Shown: piece after piece, positions 1 through 8,796 of the stretch
How positions within the stretch are numbered: position 1 is the first letter of the stretch
Layout: each line of letters opens with the position of its first letter
Assembly: GCF_049546785.1 (NCBI RefSeq)
Contig: NZ_JBMWAN010000003.1
Coordinates: 124,001-188,000 of the forward strand
Direction of reading: 5' to 3'
DNA length: 64,000 bases
DNA from: Nitrospira_D sp035465795
GTDB taxonomy: Bacteria > Nitrospirota > Nitrospiria > Nitrospirales > Nitrospiraceae
The notes under the pieces: model-generated
What the model was told of the DNA's origin: nothing
The model's input: only the letters and a program-made list of their open reading frames with translations
Database searches by the model: none
Translations under genes and position numbers: made by a program

Positions 1-1
1 C

Positions 2-646
2 ATCTTTGGAAAATCTTCCCAGGCCTATCCCAAGTACTATACCCCCCGGCCCTATAGCCGTAGCTTCGTCCGGCATCTCGATGTCTGGTACGCACAAAGC
101 CATCCGGACGAAGACTTCGCCGAGACGTTCGCTGTCTGGCTGACGCCCGACTCGATGTGGGAAGAACGGTACTGTGGCTGGCCGGTCCTCAAGAAGCTCA
201 GGTACGTGGACGCGCTGATGCAAGAGTTGGCGGGGGCTGCTCCAAAAGTCGTCACGCGAGAAGAGATCGATCCGCTGCCCAGTTTGCAGACCACGTTGCG
301 AGAGCACTATGAGCACAAACGGAATCATTATGGCGTCGAGCGGTCGTCGTTCTACGACCCCGATCTGAAGCGTCTGTTTTCGGAGGCGCCGGCGCACGCG
401 GGCAAACCCAACGCCGTGACCTTCCTCAACCGGTTTCGCCGGGAAGTGCGCCGCAAGGTGGCCAGCTGGACCGGTGAGTATCAATACACCATCGATCAGG
501 TGCTGGAGGACATGATCCAGCGGTGCCGTCAATTGGGGCTCCATCTGACGGTACCGGAAGAACAGGCCAAGCTGGATTTCACCATTCTGCTGACGGTGCA
601 CACGATGAACTATCTGCGCAGTGGCCGACATCGGGTGGCGCTATGA
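2..646 (+). CDS. Putative zinc-binding metallopeptidase, 3' part
   Basis: The reading frame is open from the window edge, so the start and the expected upstream HExxH zinc site lie outside. What is visible are 214 C-terminal residues. They contain a segment reading HPDEDFAETFAVWLTP, which resembles the third-ligand region of the putative zinc-binding metallopeptidase family (Peptidase_Mx type), where the Glu of DFAE would bind zinc. The remainder is charged and rich in Arg and Tyr. The gene ends in a four-base overlap (ATGA) with the following ATP-grasp gene, so the two are probably translationally coupled and act together. The family call rests on one motif and the context, and the missing N-terminus would settle it. 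Confidence 0.6.
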   Translation: MFGKSSQAYPKYYTPRPYSRSFVRHLDVWYAQSHPDEDFAETFAVWLTPDSMWEERYCGWPVLKKLRYVDALMQELAGAAPKVVTREEIDPLPSLQTTLREHYEHKRNHYGVERSSFYDPDLKRLFSEAPAHAGKPNAVTFLNRFRREVRRKVASWTGEYQYTIDQVLEDMIQRCRQLGLHLTVPEEQAKLDFTILLTVHTMNYLRSGRHRVAL

Positions 647-1665
647 GACGGCTCCGGATTCTCGTTCTGATGCATGAGGATCTGGTCCCGCCGGACGACA
701 TGGGCGGCCAGGATCTGACACGGGTTGAGTGGAAGACCGAATACGATGTGGTCTCGACTCTGAAGAAGCTGGGGCATGAGGTTCGCCCGCTTGGCGTCAA
801 AAGCGACCTGGGTGTCATCCGGGCGGCCATTGAAGAGTGGCATCCGCACATCGCCTTCAACCTGCTGGAGGAATTCGACGGGGTGTCAATTTATGACCAG
901 AATGTTGTGTCGTACCTCGAGTTGCTGCATGTGCCGTACACCGGCTGTAATCCCAGGGGGCTGATGTTGGCCCGGGATAAAGCCCTCACGAAGAAAGTCC
1001 TGTCCTTCCACCGGATTCCCTATCCCGATTTCATGGTGGTACCGCAAGGACGAAGCGTGAAGCGGCCAAAGGAACTGGTCTTTCCGCTGATCGTGAAGTC
1101 CATCAGCGAGGAATCGTCCCTGGGCATTTCTCAAGCGTCGATCGTCGAGGACGACGAAAAGCTCAGAGACCGGGTCGCCTTTATTCACCAGAGTGTCGGC
1201 ACCGGGGCCTTGATCGAACAGTATATCGACGGGCGAGAATTCTATGTCGGGGTCATGGGAAACGGGCATCTCCAGGTCTTGCCGGTGTGGGAGCTCCTCA
1301 TGGACAAGCTGCCGGAGGATGCGAAGCGCATTGCCACGCAGCGCGTCAAGTGGAGCAGGAAATATCAGGACAAGTATGAGATTCGTTCAGAAGAAGCGAC
1401 CAATCTTCCCGAGGTAAAAGCCTGCGAGATTCAAGATCTGGCGAAGCGTGTATACCGTGCGCTCGGCCTCAGCGGCTATGCGCGCATCGACCTCCGCATG
1501 GATGCCGCAGGGAATGTCTATGTCCTGGAAGCGAATCCCAATCCACAAATTGCTCATGACGAAGACTTTGCCGATTCCGCCGAGAAAGCCCGCTATAGCT
1601 ATAAAGATCTGCTCCAGGAACTCCTCAACGTCGGCCTCCGCTGGCAGCCGGCCAAGGCGGCCTAA
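643..1665 (+). CDS. D-Ala-D-Ala ligase-like ATP-grasp protein
   Basis: This 340-residue protein has the layout of the D-alanine-D-alanine ligase family. It has an N-terminal Rossmann-like lobe with VPYTGCNP near residue 100, an ATP-grasp domain with FPLIVKS, and the C-terminal metal-binding stretch VLEANPNPQ. Such enzymes join a carboxylate to an amine through an acyl phosphate. The ATG at 643 overlaps the stop of the upstream metallopeptidase gene and is preferred over an in-frame start at 523 that lies deep inside that gene. A true cell-wall Ddl normally sits with mur genes. Pairing with a metallopeptidase suggests a peptide-modifying role instead, which is inference. Confidence 0.75.
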   Translation: MRRLRILVLMHEDLVPPDDMGGQDLTRVEWKTEYDVVSTLKKLGHEVRPLGVKSDLGVIRAAIEEWHPHIAFNLLEEFDGVSIYDQNVVSYLELLHVPYTGCNPRGLMLARDKALTKKVLSFHRIPYPDFMVVPQGRSVKRPKELVFPLIVKSISEESSLGISQASIVEDDEKLRDRVAFIHQSVGTGALIEQYIDGREFYVGVMGNGHLQVLPVWELLMDKLPEDAKRIATQRVKWSRKYQDKYEIRSEEATNLPEVKACEIQDLAKRVYRALGLSGYARIDLRMDAAGNVYVLEANPNPQIAHDEDFADSAEKARYSYKDLLQELLNVGLRWQPAKAA

Positions 1666-1698
1666 TCTTGCCAGGCCACTGTCGAAGCTAGGCGCCCG

Positions 1699-2267
1699 TT
1701 ACGGGCCCCACCGGAATCCAAACATCAGGGCCACGCTGGCATGGTCATTTTCCGGCAAGGACGGCTGGAGTTGATCTCGTGCAGATTCACCATGAGGGTG
1801 GAGGGGAGGGCGATATTGTGACGGACCTGAGACTCAAGGGAGAGGCCGACGGGGCCATCCTAGCTGGTATCGTTCCGATCGATTTAGGAGGCTCCTGTGC
1901 CGCGATCCAAGTCTGCGTGGGCCAATCTGATGCCGGTGAAGGGCGCGAGGTTGAAGCCCTTGCTTAAACGGATGCGGTATTTCCCGCCGCCGGCACACGC
2001 AATCCGAAAGAGATTGCCTGTCGGGGCGATCTGCATCATCCGACCAATTGAAAATGCGCGATCAAGGTAGTACTCGAGATTGAGTCCCAAGGTAAAGACA
2101 GTGCCATCGACCGTTCCCGTGGTCAATCCGGGATCTCTCCCGAAGCCCCATCGATTGTCATCCGCCCGGGCTGGAACAATCAGCGTGGTCAGCAAGAGCA
2201 AGACGGCCAACGTCGGGTTTCTGAAGCGGCCGCAGGGAAGTGGTAGTGAAGCGGTGGCCCCGAGCAT
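1699..2267 (-). pseudogene. Broken outer-membrane beta-barrel-like protein
   Basis: Reading the minus strand from about 2267 gives a hydrophobic signal-like segment (AVLLLLTTLIVPARA) followed by Gly- and aromatic-rich beta-barrel-like sequence up to HADLDRGTGAS. There a TAA stops the frame. The same frame continues sensibly (IDRNDTS), meets a TAG, continues again (VGLSLES, LPSTLMVNLHEIN), then needs a frame change to reach ASVALMFGFRWGP and a final TAA at 1699-1701. Two in-frame stops plus a frameshift inside otherwise coherent protein sequence indicate a pseudogene of a small porin-like or OmpA-barrel-like protein. The exact start is uncertain. A hairpin (GCCCG-TTA-CGGGC) sits on the final stop codon. 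Confidence 0.6.
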
Positions 2268-2381
2268 TGGGCGGGAAATCCAGCATAGCCTCCTGTGTCG
2301 GACAAGGGACTTGAGTGTGGAATTGCCGGTACAGTATTCTCCCTTCCTCAACGCTGATGTGGGTCTGGGGGAGAATCGCCG

Positions 2382-2858
2382 ATGACACCGAAAGAAGCCG
2401 CAACGGCTCTCTTCAACGCCATGCCGCATCCCGTGACGGTTGATCAGATGCAGGAGTACGGCATCGAGGTCACCGAGGCCCAAGCTCGGCAGGTCGCCCG
2501 GGAAATCCTGTCGCTGAATCTCTACTGGATTCTCGCGGCGGTGGATGCTCATATCTTACAGAAGTATCGGGGGGTCATCGGCGAACTGCTCTTTGACGCG
2601 GTGACCGCGCAGTGGACCGCGGCGGACTTCGGACTGGGGGCATGGGCGGAGTATCGTCGGGAACTGGACGAGCGGCTTGGTCACTATTGCAAACTGATGG
2701 ACGATCGGCTCAGTCCCATGGCGCTCTGTGCGGAGGCGGCGAACCTCTTGGAAGATCAGCGGGCCGTGTCTTCCGATGATCGGCAAAAGCTGCTGGTGTT
2801 GCTCATCGACTATGCCCCGGTTGATCAGTACGCTGCACTGCTCGACGACGTGCGCTAG
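2382..2858 (+). CDS. Hypothetical protein, 158 aa
   Basis: The gene starts at ATG 2382 after GGGGGAGA, a plausible ribosome site. The product is 158 residues, helical, acidic and soluble, with no signal peptide, membrane span or metal motif visible. The N-terminus (residues 1-50) looks like a small helical domain. The C-terminus (LLVLLIDYAPVDQYAALLD) is amphipathic and could mediate protein contact. It stands between a decayed gene and the convergent gpmA, so context gives no clue. I do not recognise the family. Confidence 0.7.
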   Translation: MTPKEAATALFNAMPHPVTVDQMQEYGIEVTEAQARQVAREILSLNLYWILAAVDAHILQKYRGVIGELLFDAVTAQWTAADFGLGAWAEYRRELDERLGHYCKLMDDRLSPMALCAEAANLLEDQRAVSSDDRQKLLVLLIDYAPVDQYAALLDDVR

Positions 2859-2872
2859 GCGACCTCCCGCGA

Positions 2873-3478
2873 TCAGAGATACCGGTGGGATAGAACCTTC
2901 CCCTGCCGGTCGAGCTCGTACAGGAGCGGGGCGCCGGTCGGGATGTTCAGCTCCAACACCTGTTCCCTCGACAGTTGCTCCAGCTGCATTACCAGGGCGC
3001 GCAGGCTGTTGCCGTGGGCGGCGATGAGAATGGTCTCGTCCTTCAGGAGAAAGGGCTTAATTTTGCTCTCATAATAGGGCAACACCCGCTCGGCCGTATC
3101 CTTCAAGCTCTCTCCGCCCGGCGGCGGGACATCATAACTGCGTCGCCAGATCTTGACCTGTTCTTCGCCGTATTTCTTGGCCGTCTCGGCTTTATTGAGG
3201 CCCTGGAGGTCGCCATACATGCGCTCGTTCAGTGCCTGGTCTTTTTCGATGGGAATGTTGGTTTGTCCGATGACTTCCAGGGCCAGGCGTAGCGTTTCAT
3301 TCGCCCGCGTCAGGACCGAGGTGAAGGCTCGATTGAAGGTGAAGCCGCGCAACTTGTTGCCGGCCTGCTGAGCTTCTTGAATTCCCCGGGGAGAGAGCGG
3401 CACATCGACCCACCCCGTAAACCGGTTTTCCAGATTCCATTGTGATTCACCGTGACGCAGTAAGACCAAGCGGGCCAT
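2873..3478 (-). CDS. gpmA: 2,3-bisphosphoglycerate-dependent phosphoglycerate mutase
   Basis: This enzyme interconverts 2- and 3-phosphoglycerate in glycolysis and gluconeogenesis. The N-terminus shows the histidine phosphatase signature LVLLRHGESQWN with the phosphorylated His at residue 9. NERMYGDLQG, PPPGGESL and the second histidine motif IAAHGNSLRAL follow. At 201 residues it is shorter than the roughly 230-250 residue enterobacterial GpmA but fits the compact bacterial form. Start ATG at 3478 is preceded by AGGAGAG on the minus strand. An upstream in-frame extension lacks a ribosome site and family similarity. It is a single gene, convergent with the small unknown gene ending at 2858. 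Confidence 0.93.
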   Translation of the reverse strand: MARLVLLRHGESQWNLENRFTGWVDVPLSPRGIQEAQQAGNKLRGFTFNRAFTSVLTRANETLRLALEVIGQTNIPIEKDQALNERMYGDLQGLNKAETAKKYGEEQVKIWRRSYDVPPPGGESLKDTAERVLPYYESKIKPFLLKDETILIAAHGNSLRALVMQLEQLSREQVLELNIPTGAPLLYELDRQGKVLSHRYL

Positions 3479-3618
3479 GAATCTCTCCTTCTTCTCGACA
3501 AAACCACCTGAACCTGGCCCAAGAATACTGGAATGGTTCGTCAAGTCAAGCGGTTGCTTTCGCCTGTTCTCGGCAGTACCATGTCGCGCGATCCTCTCCA
3601 CGCGGAAATCAACAACCC

Positions 3619-4446
3619 ATGACGATGCCCTCAGCCCCTGACACCGATTGGCCTTTGCTGGAAGCCTGGTGGTGCGGGATGGCCACCCGATTGGCCGTGC
3701 TCGACCGCGCCCAGGAATTCTTCAGGGCGGTCCACGCCGGAAATCTGTTGGAGCGCATCGCCCAGATTGGCGGACAGGTGGATTATGTGTTGTTCGTGCT
3801 CATGCGGTATTGGGTGCCGACCGTTCTGCCGCCGCCGGGCCGCGAACGGCTGACCAAAAACGATCCGGATTACTGGCTGGAGTCCGAGCAGATCTTAAAG
3901 GCGGCCGCGAGCCGGCTTCGCGAGCTGAAACCCCTGATCGAACTGCTGACCACCCCGAGTCCGCTGTCCGATCCTGAGTCCGGGAAGCGAATCAGTGCCG
4001 CCCCGGTGGTCGAAGTCGAATTGGCCAACATGATCGAAGGGCTGGCTGAAGCGGCCGGGAGCTATGGCGGTCCGGACTACACATCCATTGTGAAGCAGTT
4101 CGATCCCGTTCCGCTGCGGCAGACGCAGCCATTCAAACACAACAAAAAGCACAGCGCCGAATTGTGGGTGGTGTTCCTGCTTCGTGAACATCTCAGAAGT
4201 CTCGGCCTGGGGAAAGACCGGTATTGGCCCCTTGTCGCGCCGTTGTGTGCTGCGGCCGGGATACTACAGCCCAATGGCCAACCCTACCCGCCCGATGAGC
4301 TCAAATCCTGGTGGCAGAAAAATTGGCCGCGCACCTATCAACAGTTGGGGCAGAAGCAAGAGGCCGCCGATTCCGGCGGCGCCGCGTATGAGCAGGATTT
4401 TCTGTGGTTCCAAGCGTGGATCGGGTGGCAGCGGGAGCGCGGTTAG
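3619..4446 (+). CDS. Hypothetical protein, 275 aa
   Basis: A 275-residue soluble protein starts at ATG 3619 (a second ATG lies two codons on). It is Trp- and Leu-rich (EAWWCGMATRL near the start, WWQKNWPRTYQQL and WFQAWIGWQRERG near the end), with no signal peptide or membrane segment. A Lys-rich stretch, FKHNKKHSAELW, lies mid-protein. It is divergent from gpmA, so the 140-bp gap may carry both promoters. I do not recognise the family. Confidence 0.75.
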   Translation: MTMPSAPDTDWPLLEAWWCGMATRLAVLDRAQEFFRAVHAGNLLERIAQIGGQVDYVLFVLMRYWVPTVLPPPGRERLTKNDPDYWLESEQILKAAASRLRELKPLIELLTTPSPLSDPESGKRISAAPVVEVELANMIEGLAEAAGSYGGPDYTSIVKQFDPVPLRQTQPFKHNKKHSAELWVVFLLREHLRSLGLGKDRYWPLVAPLCAAAGILQPNGQPYPPDELKSWWQKNWPRTYQQLGQKQEAADSGGAAYEQDFLWFQAWIGWQRERG

Positions 4447-4479
4447 GTCGATTTTTTCAGCTCAGGTGCGCGGGCGGCC

Positions 4480-5148
4480 CTACGTGGAGAGCATCGAAGC
4501 CGGTTTGGCGGGGGGGGGGAGCACCTTGTCCCCTTCCGGCGGGCCGTCCTGGATTATCTTCATGAGGCCGGCGAGGGCGAGCACGTAGAGCGCAATGCCT
4601 ACGTAGATCACGTACGGTTGCACTCCACCGGATTCTTTGAGCGCCGCCTCCTGCGCGGCCGGATTCAATTTTCCGGTTTTCTTGATCTCCGCAATCCCTT
4701 CTCTGCAGTGCCAGTAGTACAGGTAGTTGGCCGTGGCTCCGGCCATGATGCTCCAGACGAGGCTCCCGCTGATATCGCCGGTGAGATAGCTGGAGACCAT
4801 CGGGCCGATGGCATAGACAAAGGCATGGAGATACATCTTGCGGTAGAGAAACCAGAGAAACGAAATGTAGAGAAAGGCCGGCCAGTTCCAGCTGAGGGCG
4901 AATTTCGGTTTGCCGTTTGAGGAGAATTTCTTGAACTGCCCCAGGTAATGGTCCGCATGCGGGCCGATGAATTGGCGCCACAGATCCTGGTCGGATGCCT
5001 GGGTATAGGCCGGATCCTCTGGCGTCGCCTCGGCGGGCGGGTTCGCCGCCGGGCCGTTGGCTGTGGCGGGGCTTAGCGCTGCGCCGCATTGGGCGCAATA
5101 GTTTGCATCGTCGGCGTTCGGTTGTTGGCACTGGCGACATGACGGCAT
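4480..5148 (-). CDS. Zinc-ribbon DUF2628-like membrane protein
   Basis: The protein has an N-terminal zinc ribbon (CRQCQQPN with CAQCG about 15 residues later), a Pro/Ala-rich linker, and a membrane region of several helices (FLYISFLWFLY, YAIGPMVSSYL, IYVGIALYVLALAGL) in the DUF2628 style. ATG 5148 (MPSC) is chosen over a GTG six codons upstream because the ribbon begins there. The Pro-rich C-terminal tail is encoded across a run of ten G (4510-4519 on the plus strand), a possible slippage site. The function of DUF2628 proteins is not established. Confidence 0.75.
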   Translation of the reverse strand: MPSCRQCQQPNADDANYCAQCGAALSPATANGPAANPPAEATPEDPAYTQASDQDLWRQFIGPHADHYLGQFKKFSSNGKPKFALSWNWPAFLYISFLWFLYRKMYLHAFVYAIGPMVSSYLTGDISGSLVWSIMAGATANYLYYWHCREGIAEIKKTGKLNPAAQEAALKESGGVQPYVIYVGIALYVLALAGLMKIIQDGPPEGDKVLPPPAKPASMLST

Positions 5149-5345
5149 GACGGCAGAGCTTACCACACTTGGATAAAGAGCTGACGGCTTATCGTGTAGG
5201 GCTCTCTTTTCGAAGCGGGCGGTCTGCCAAAGTCCCCGCCCGACTACAAGGTTTCCCGCGATCAGAGATCATCTCCATCATCCGTTGATGTTCGACAGGC
5301 CGTCCCTCGCACTTATTGCTTTCAAGTCAACCCTATGCTAACTTT

Positions 5346-5364
5346 CCCCTTCTTTCTTAAGGGG
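5346..5364 (+). promoter_or_regulatory. Hairpin covering the argD ribosome site
   Basis: CCCCTT at 5346-5351 can pair with AAGGGG at 5359-5364 across a seven-base loop. The right arm is also the only purine-rich ribosome-binding candidate, 11 bases before the argD ATG, so folding would hide it. Whether this regulates anything is inference. Confidence 0.35.
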
Positions 5365-5375
5365 ATACGTCTGTC

Positions 5376-6593
5376 ATGCCAACTGAAGAACTCAAGGACG
5401 GTGCTGCCAAGTATCTGATGCAAACCTATGCGCGTCAGCCGATTTCCATCGTGCGGGGCCGCGGCTCCAAAGTCTATGACATGGAAGGCCGGGAATACAT
5501 CGACTGTGTCGGTGGGATTGCGGTCAATATCCTCGGCCACGGCCATCCGGATTTGGTGCAGGCCATTCAACGTCAGGCCGCGCAGCTCATCCATGTCTCG
5601 AATCTCTATTACACCGAGCCGCAAGTGAAACTGGCGCAGATGCTGGTCGATCACTCCTTTGCCGACCGCGTCTTCTTCTGCAACAGCGGAGCAGAGGCGA
5701 ATGAAGCGGCGATCAAGCTCGCCCGGCGCTACGGCCACGAGAAACATGGAGCCGACCGGTTTGAGATCATCACCATGAAGAATTCCTTCCATGGCCGGAC
5801 GATGGCGACGCTCACCGCCACCGGTCAGGAGAAAGTACAAAAGGGATTCGAGCCGCTGGTGCCGGGGTTTGTGTATGCCCCGTTCAACGATTTTCCCGCG
5901 ATCGAGAGCCTGGTCACGGACAAGACCACGGCGATCATGCTGGAGCCGATTCAGGGTGAAGGAGGCGTGCACGTCGCGGAGACGGGCTATCTCAAGAGCC
6001 TCAGAGAATTGTGCACGCAGCGAGACATCCTGCTGATTTTCGATGAAGTGCAAACCGGCATGGGCCGCACCGGCACGCTGTTCGCGTACGAGCAGCTGGG
6101 GGTGGAGCCGGACATTATGACCCTGGCCAAGGGGCTTGGCGGCGGCATGCCGATCGGCGCGTGTCTGGCGAAGGAGGCAGTCGCCGCGGTCTTCACGGCG
6201 GGCACGCACGCGTCGACGTTCGGGGGAAATCCATTGGCCTGCGCTGCCGGACTGGCCGTGTGTCGGGTACTCATTGAAGGCCGCATACTCGATCAGGCAC
6301 GACGGATGGGGGAATATCTCTTGAAGGGCCTGGCGGACGTCAAAGACCGCCATCGGGTCGTTCGGGACGTCCGGGGGCTTGGTTTATTGCAGGGGATGGA
6401 ATTGGATATCGACGCCAAGGCGGTTGTCGCGGATTGTCTGGCTCGCGGGGTACTGGTGAATGCGACCAGCGAGCGGGTGTTGCGTTTCGTGCCCCCGTTG
6501 ATCATTACTCAGCGCGAGATCGATCGGGTGCTGGAGATACTCTCGGCCATTTTTAATCAGCGGGCCATCGCTGAAAAGGATACGCACCACTGA
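5376..6593 (+). CDS. argD: Acetylornithine aminotransferase
   Basis: This is a PLP-dependent class III aminotransferase of arginine synthesis, making N-acetylornithine from the semialdehyde. In many bacteria it also serves as succinyl-diaminopimelate aminotransferase. Visible motifs are FFCNSGAEANEAAIKLARR, the FHGRTMATLTATGQ segment, the Asp of LLIFDEVQTGMGRTG that contacts the PLP ring, and the PLP-binding lysine in TLAKGLGGGMPIGA. The length of 405 residues is normal. It opens a tight same-strand series, with argF starting two bases after its stop, followed by argG and argH. The gap of about 230 bp upstream probably holds the promoter. Confidence 0.95.
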   Translation: MPTEELKDGAAKYLMQTYARQPISIVRGRGSKVYDMEGREYIDCVGGIAVNILGHGHPDLVQAIQRQAAQLIHVSNLYYTEPQVKLAQMLVDHSFADRVFFCNSGAEANEAAIKLARRYGHEKHGADRFEIITMKNSFHGRTMATLTATGQEKVQKGFEPLVPGFVYAPFNDFPAIESLVTDKTTAIMLEPIQGEGGVHVAETGYLKSLRELCTQRDILLIFDEVQTGMGRTGTLFAYEQLGVEPDIMTLAKGLGGGMPIGACLAKEAVAAVFTAGTHASTFGGNPLACAAGLAVCRVLIEGRILDQARRMGEYLLKGLADVKDRHRVVRDVRGLGLLQGMELDIDAKAVVADCLARGVLVNATSERVLRFVPPLIITQREIDRVLEILSAIFNQRAIAEKDTHH

Positions 6594-6594
6594 C

Positions 6595-7572
6595 ATGGCG
6601 ACGAAGCGGCCGAAACAGAAGCGTGCATCGGGGTATGCCAAGGACCTGTTGGATGTGGCGACTATGCCACGGATGCAGGTCGATGAGTTGCTTCGTCTTG
6701 CGGCGGCGTTGAAGGCGAAGCACCAGCGGGGTACGGCGCATTCGTTGCTGGCGGGGAAAACCCTGGGGCTCCTCTTTCAGAAGCCCTCGACGCGGACGAG
6801 GGTCTCGTTTGAGGCCGGGATGAATCAGCTGGGCGGTCATGCCCTGGTCCTGCCGGTGGGGGAGATCCAGCTGTCGCGCGGCGAAAGCGTGGCGGATACG
6901 GCGCGGGTGTTGTCGCGGTATCTTGACGGCATCGTCATTCGCACGTACGACCATGCCATCGTGCAGGAGTGGGCTGCGGAGTCCACAATGCCCGTGATCA
7001 ACGGATTAACAGACCTGAGCCATCCCTGCCAGGCCCTTTCGGACTTGATGACGATCAAGGAAAGAAAAGGGCGCTTCAAAGGCCTGAAGGTTGCCTACGT
7101 GGGGGATGGCAATAATGTGGCGAACTCGTTGATCGAAGCAGCCGCTAAAGTCGGGATGCAGATCGCCCTCGGCTGTCCCGCAGGCTATCAGCCTGACCAG
7201 CATGTGGTGGATCGGGCCCGGCTGGAAGCCGCCCGCACGGGCGCCGCTATCGAGGTGTGCGTCGATCCGCAGATCGCCGTGAAAGAAGCCGACGTCGTCT
7301 ATACCGACGTCTGGATCAGTATGGGACGTGAGCGGGAGCAGGCCCGGCGCTTGAGAGCGTTGTCGCCCTATCAGCTGAACGGTCGGTTGCTTCAGAAGGC
7401 CAAGCCGGACGCCATCGTGATGCATTGTCTGCCGGCGCACCGCGGAGAAGAAATCACGGCCGAGGTGCTCGATGGGCCGCAGTCCGTCGTCATCGATCAA
7501 GCGGAGAATCGGCTCCATATGCAGAAAGCCATTTTGGTTCAGTTGCTGAGACAGAAGAAAGGCAGGGCGTAA
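6595..7572 (+). CDS. argF: Ornithine carbamoyltransferase
   Basis: The enzyme condenses ornithine and carbamoyl phosphate to citrulline. The carbamoyl-phosphate motif appears as KPSTRTRVSFEAGM, the second domain carries HPCQALSDLMT, and the ornithine-side HCLPAHRGEE lies near the C-terminus. All are intact in a 325-residue protein of normal length. The N-terminal 15 residues are Lys-rich and probably a flexible extension. Its ATG lies one base after the argD stop codon and argG follows nine bases downstream, so the genes are presumably cotranscribed. Confidence 0.95.
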   Translation: MATKRPKQKRASGYAKDLLDVATMPRMQVDELLRLAAALKAKHQRGTAHSLLAGKTLGLLFQKPSTRTRVSFEAGMNQLGGHALVLPVGEIQLSRGESVADTARVLSRYLDGIVIRTYDHAIVQEWAAESTMPVINGLTDLSHPCQALSDLMTIKERKGRFKGLKVAYVGDGNNVANSLIEAAAKVGMQIALGCPAGYQPDQHVVDRARLEAARTGAAIEVCVDPQIAVKEADVVYTDVWISMGREREQARRLRALSPYQLNGRLLQKAKPDAIVMHCLPAHRGEEITAEVLDGPQSVVIDQAENRLHMQKAILVQLLRQKKGRA

Positions 7573-7581
7573 CCGGTCATC

Positions 7582-8796
7582 ATGAAACAGACATCGATCA
7601 AGAAGATTGTCCTTGCGTATTCCGGCGGGCTCGACACCTCCGTCATTTTGAAGTGGCTGCAGGAAACCTATCAGGCTGAAGTGATCGCGTTTTGCGCCGA
7701 CCTCGGCCAGGGTGAAGATCTGCAGGCGATCAAGGCGAAGGCGAAAAATCTCGGAGTGAAGAAGGTCTACCTCGAGGATCTGCGCGAGACGTTTGTGAAG
7801 GACTATGTGTTCCCGATGCTGCGCGGGAACGCAATGTACGAAGGCTGCTATCTGCTGGGGACGTCGATCGCCCGTCCGCTGATCGCCCGCCGCCAGGCCG
7901 AGATCGCCTTAAAGGAAGGCGCTGAGGCGGTGTCGCACGGTGCGACCGGGAAGGGCAACGACCAGGTGCGGTTCGAGCTGACATACATGGCGCTGGCTCC
8001 CGGTCTGAAGATTATCGCGCCTTGGCGGGAGTGGAGCCTCCGGTCGCGGCGAGAATGTATCGAGTATGCCGATCGGCATGGGATTCCCGTGACGGCGACG
8101 AAAGCGAAGCCCTACAGCATGGACTTGAACCTCTTTCATGTGAGCTACGAGGGGGGCATTCTCGAAGATCCTTGGAAGTCACCGCCGGATGAAATTTTCC
8201 AGATGACGGTGTCTCCCGAGAAGGCGCCGAACAAGCCGCTGGAAGTGGAAATCGAGTATGAGCAGGGCAACCCGGTCGCCGTTGACGGCAAGAGAATGAG
8301 CCCGGCCAAGCTACTTGCGCATCTGAATAAATTGGGCGGAGCGCACGGGGTCGGGCGCGTCGATCTGGTCGAGAACCGGTACGTAGGAATGAAATCGCGC
8401 GGGGTGTACGAAACGCCGGGCGGGACGATCCTGCATGTGGCGCATCGCGGACTCGAATCGCTCACGATGGATCGCGAAGTGCTGCACTTCCGCGACAGCC
8501 TGATTCCGCGGTTCGCCGACCTGATTTACAACGGCTACTGGTTCAGTCCGGAACGGGAAATGATCCAGACGGCCATCGACGAAGCGCAAAAGGATGTCTC
8601 GGGCACGGCGCGCGTCAAGTTGTACAAGGGCAGCTGCACCCTGGCCGGCCGTAAGTCCAAGAACTCGCTATACCGGCTGGACATCGCGACGTTTGAAGAA
8701 GATGACGTGTACAACCAGAAAGACGCCGAAGGGTTTATTCGCTTGAACGCATTGAGACTGAAAATCCGGGCACAGAGGCGGAAAGCGAAGTCCTGA
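7582..8796 (+). CDS. argG: Argininosuccinate synthase
   Basis: This synthase ligates citrulline and aspartate using ATP. The N-terminal pyrophosphatase-type loop LAYSGGLDTSVIL is at residues 10-22. GCYLLGTSIARPLIA, SHGATGKGNDQVRFE and the C-terminal SLYRLDIATFEE region are all present. The 404-residue length is typical of the bacterial short form. The final base of its TGA is the first base of the argH ATG, a one-base overlap that argues for coupled translation. Confidence 0.96.
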   Translation: MKQTSIKKIVLAYSGGLDTSVILKWLQETYQAEVIAFCADLGQGEDLQAIKAKAKNLGVKKVYLEDLRETFVKDYVFPMLRGNAMYEGCYLLGTSIARPLIARRQAEIALKEGAEAVSHGATGKGNDQVRFELTYMALAPGLKIIAPWREWSLRSRRECIEYADRHGIPVTATKAKPYSMDLNLFHVSYEGGILEDPWKSPPDEIFQMTVSPEKAPNKPLEVEIEYEQGNPVAVDGKRMSPAKLLAHLNKLGGAHGVGRVDLVENRYVGMKSRGVYETPGGTILHVAHRGLESLTMDREVLHFRDSLIPRFADLIYNGYWFSPEREMIQTAIDEAQKDVSGTARVKLYKGSCTLAGRKSKNSLYRLDIATFEEDDVYNQKDAEGFIRLNALRLKIRAQRRKAKS

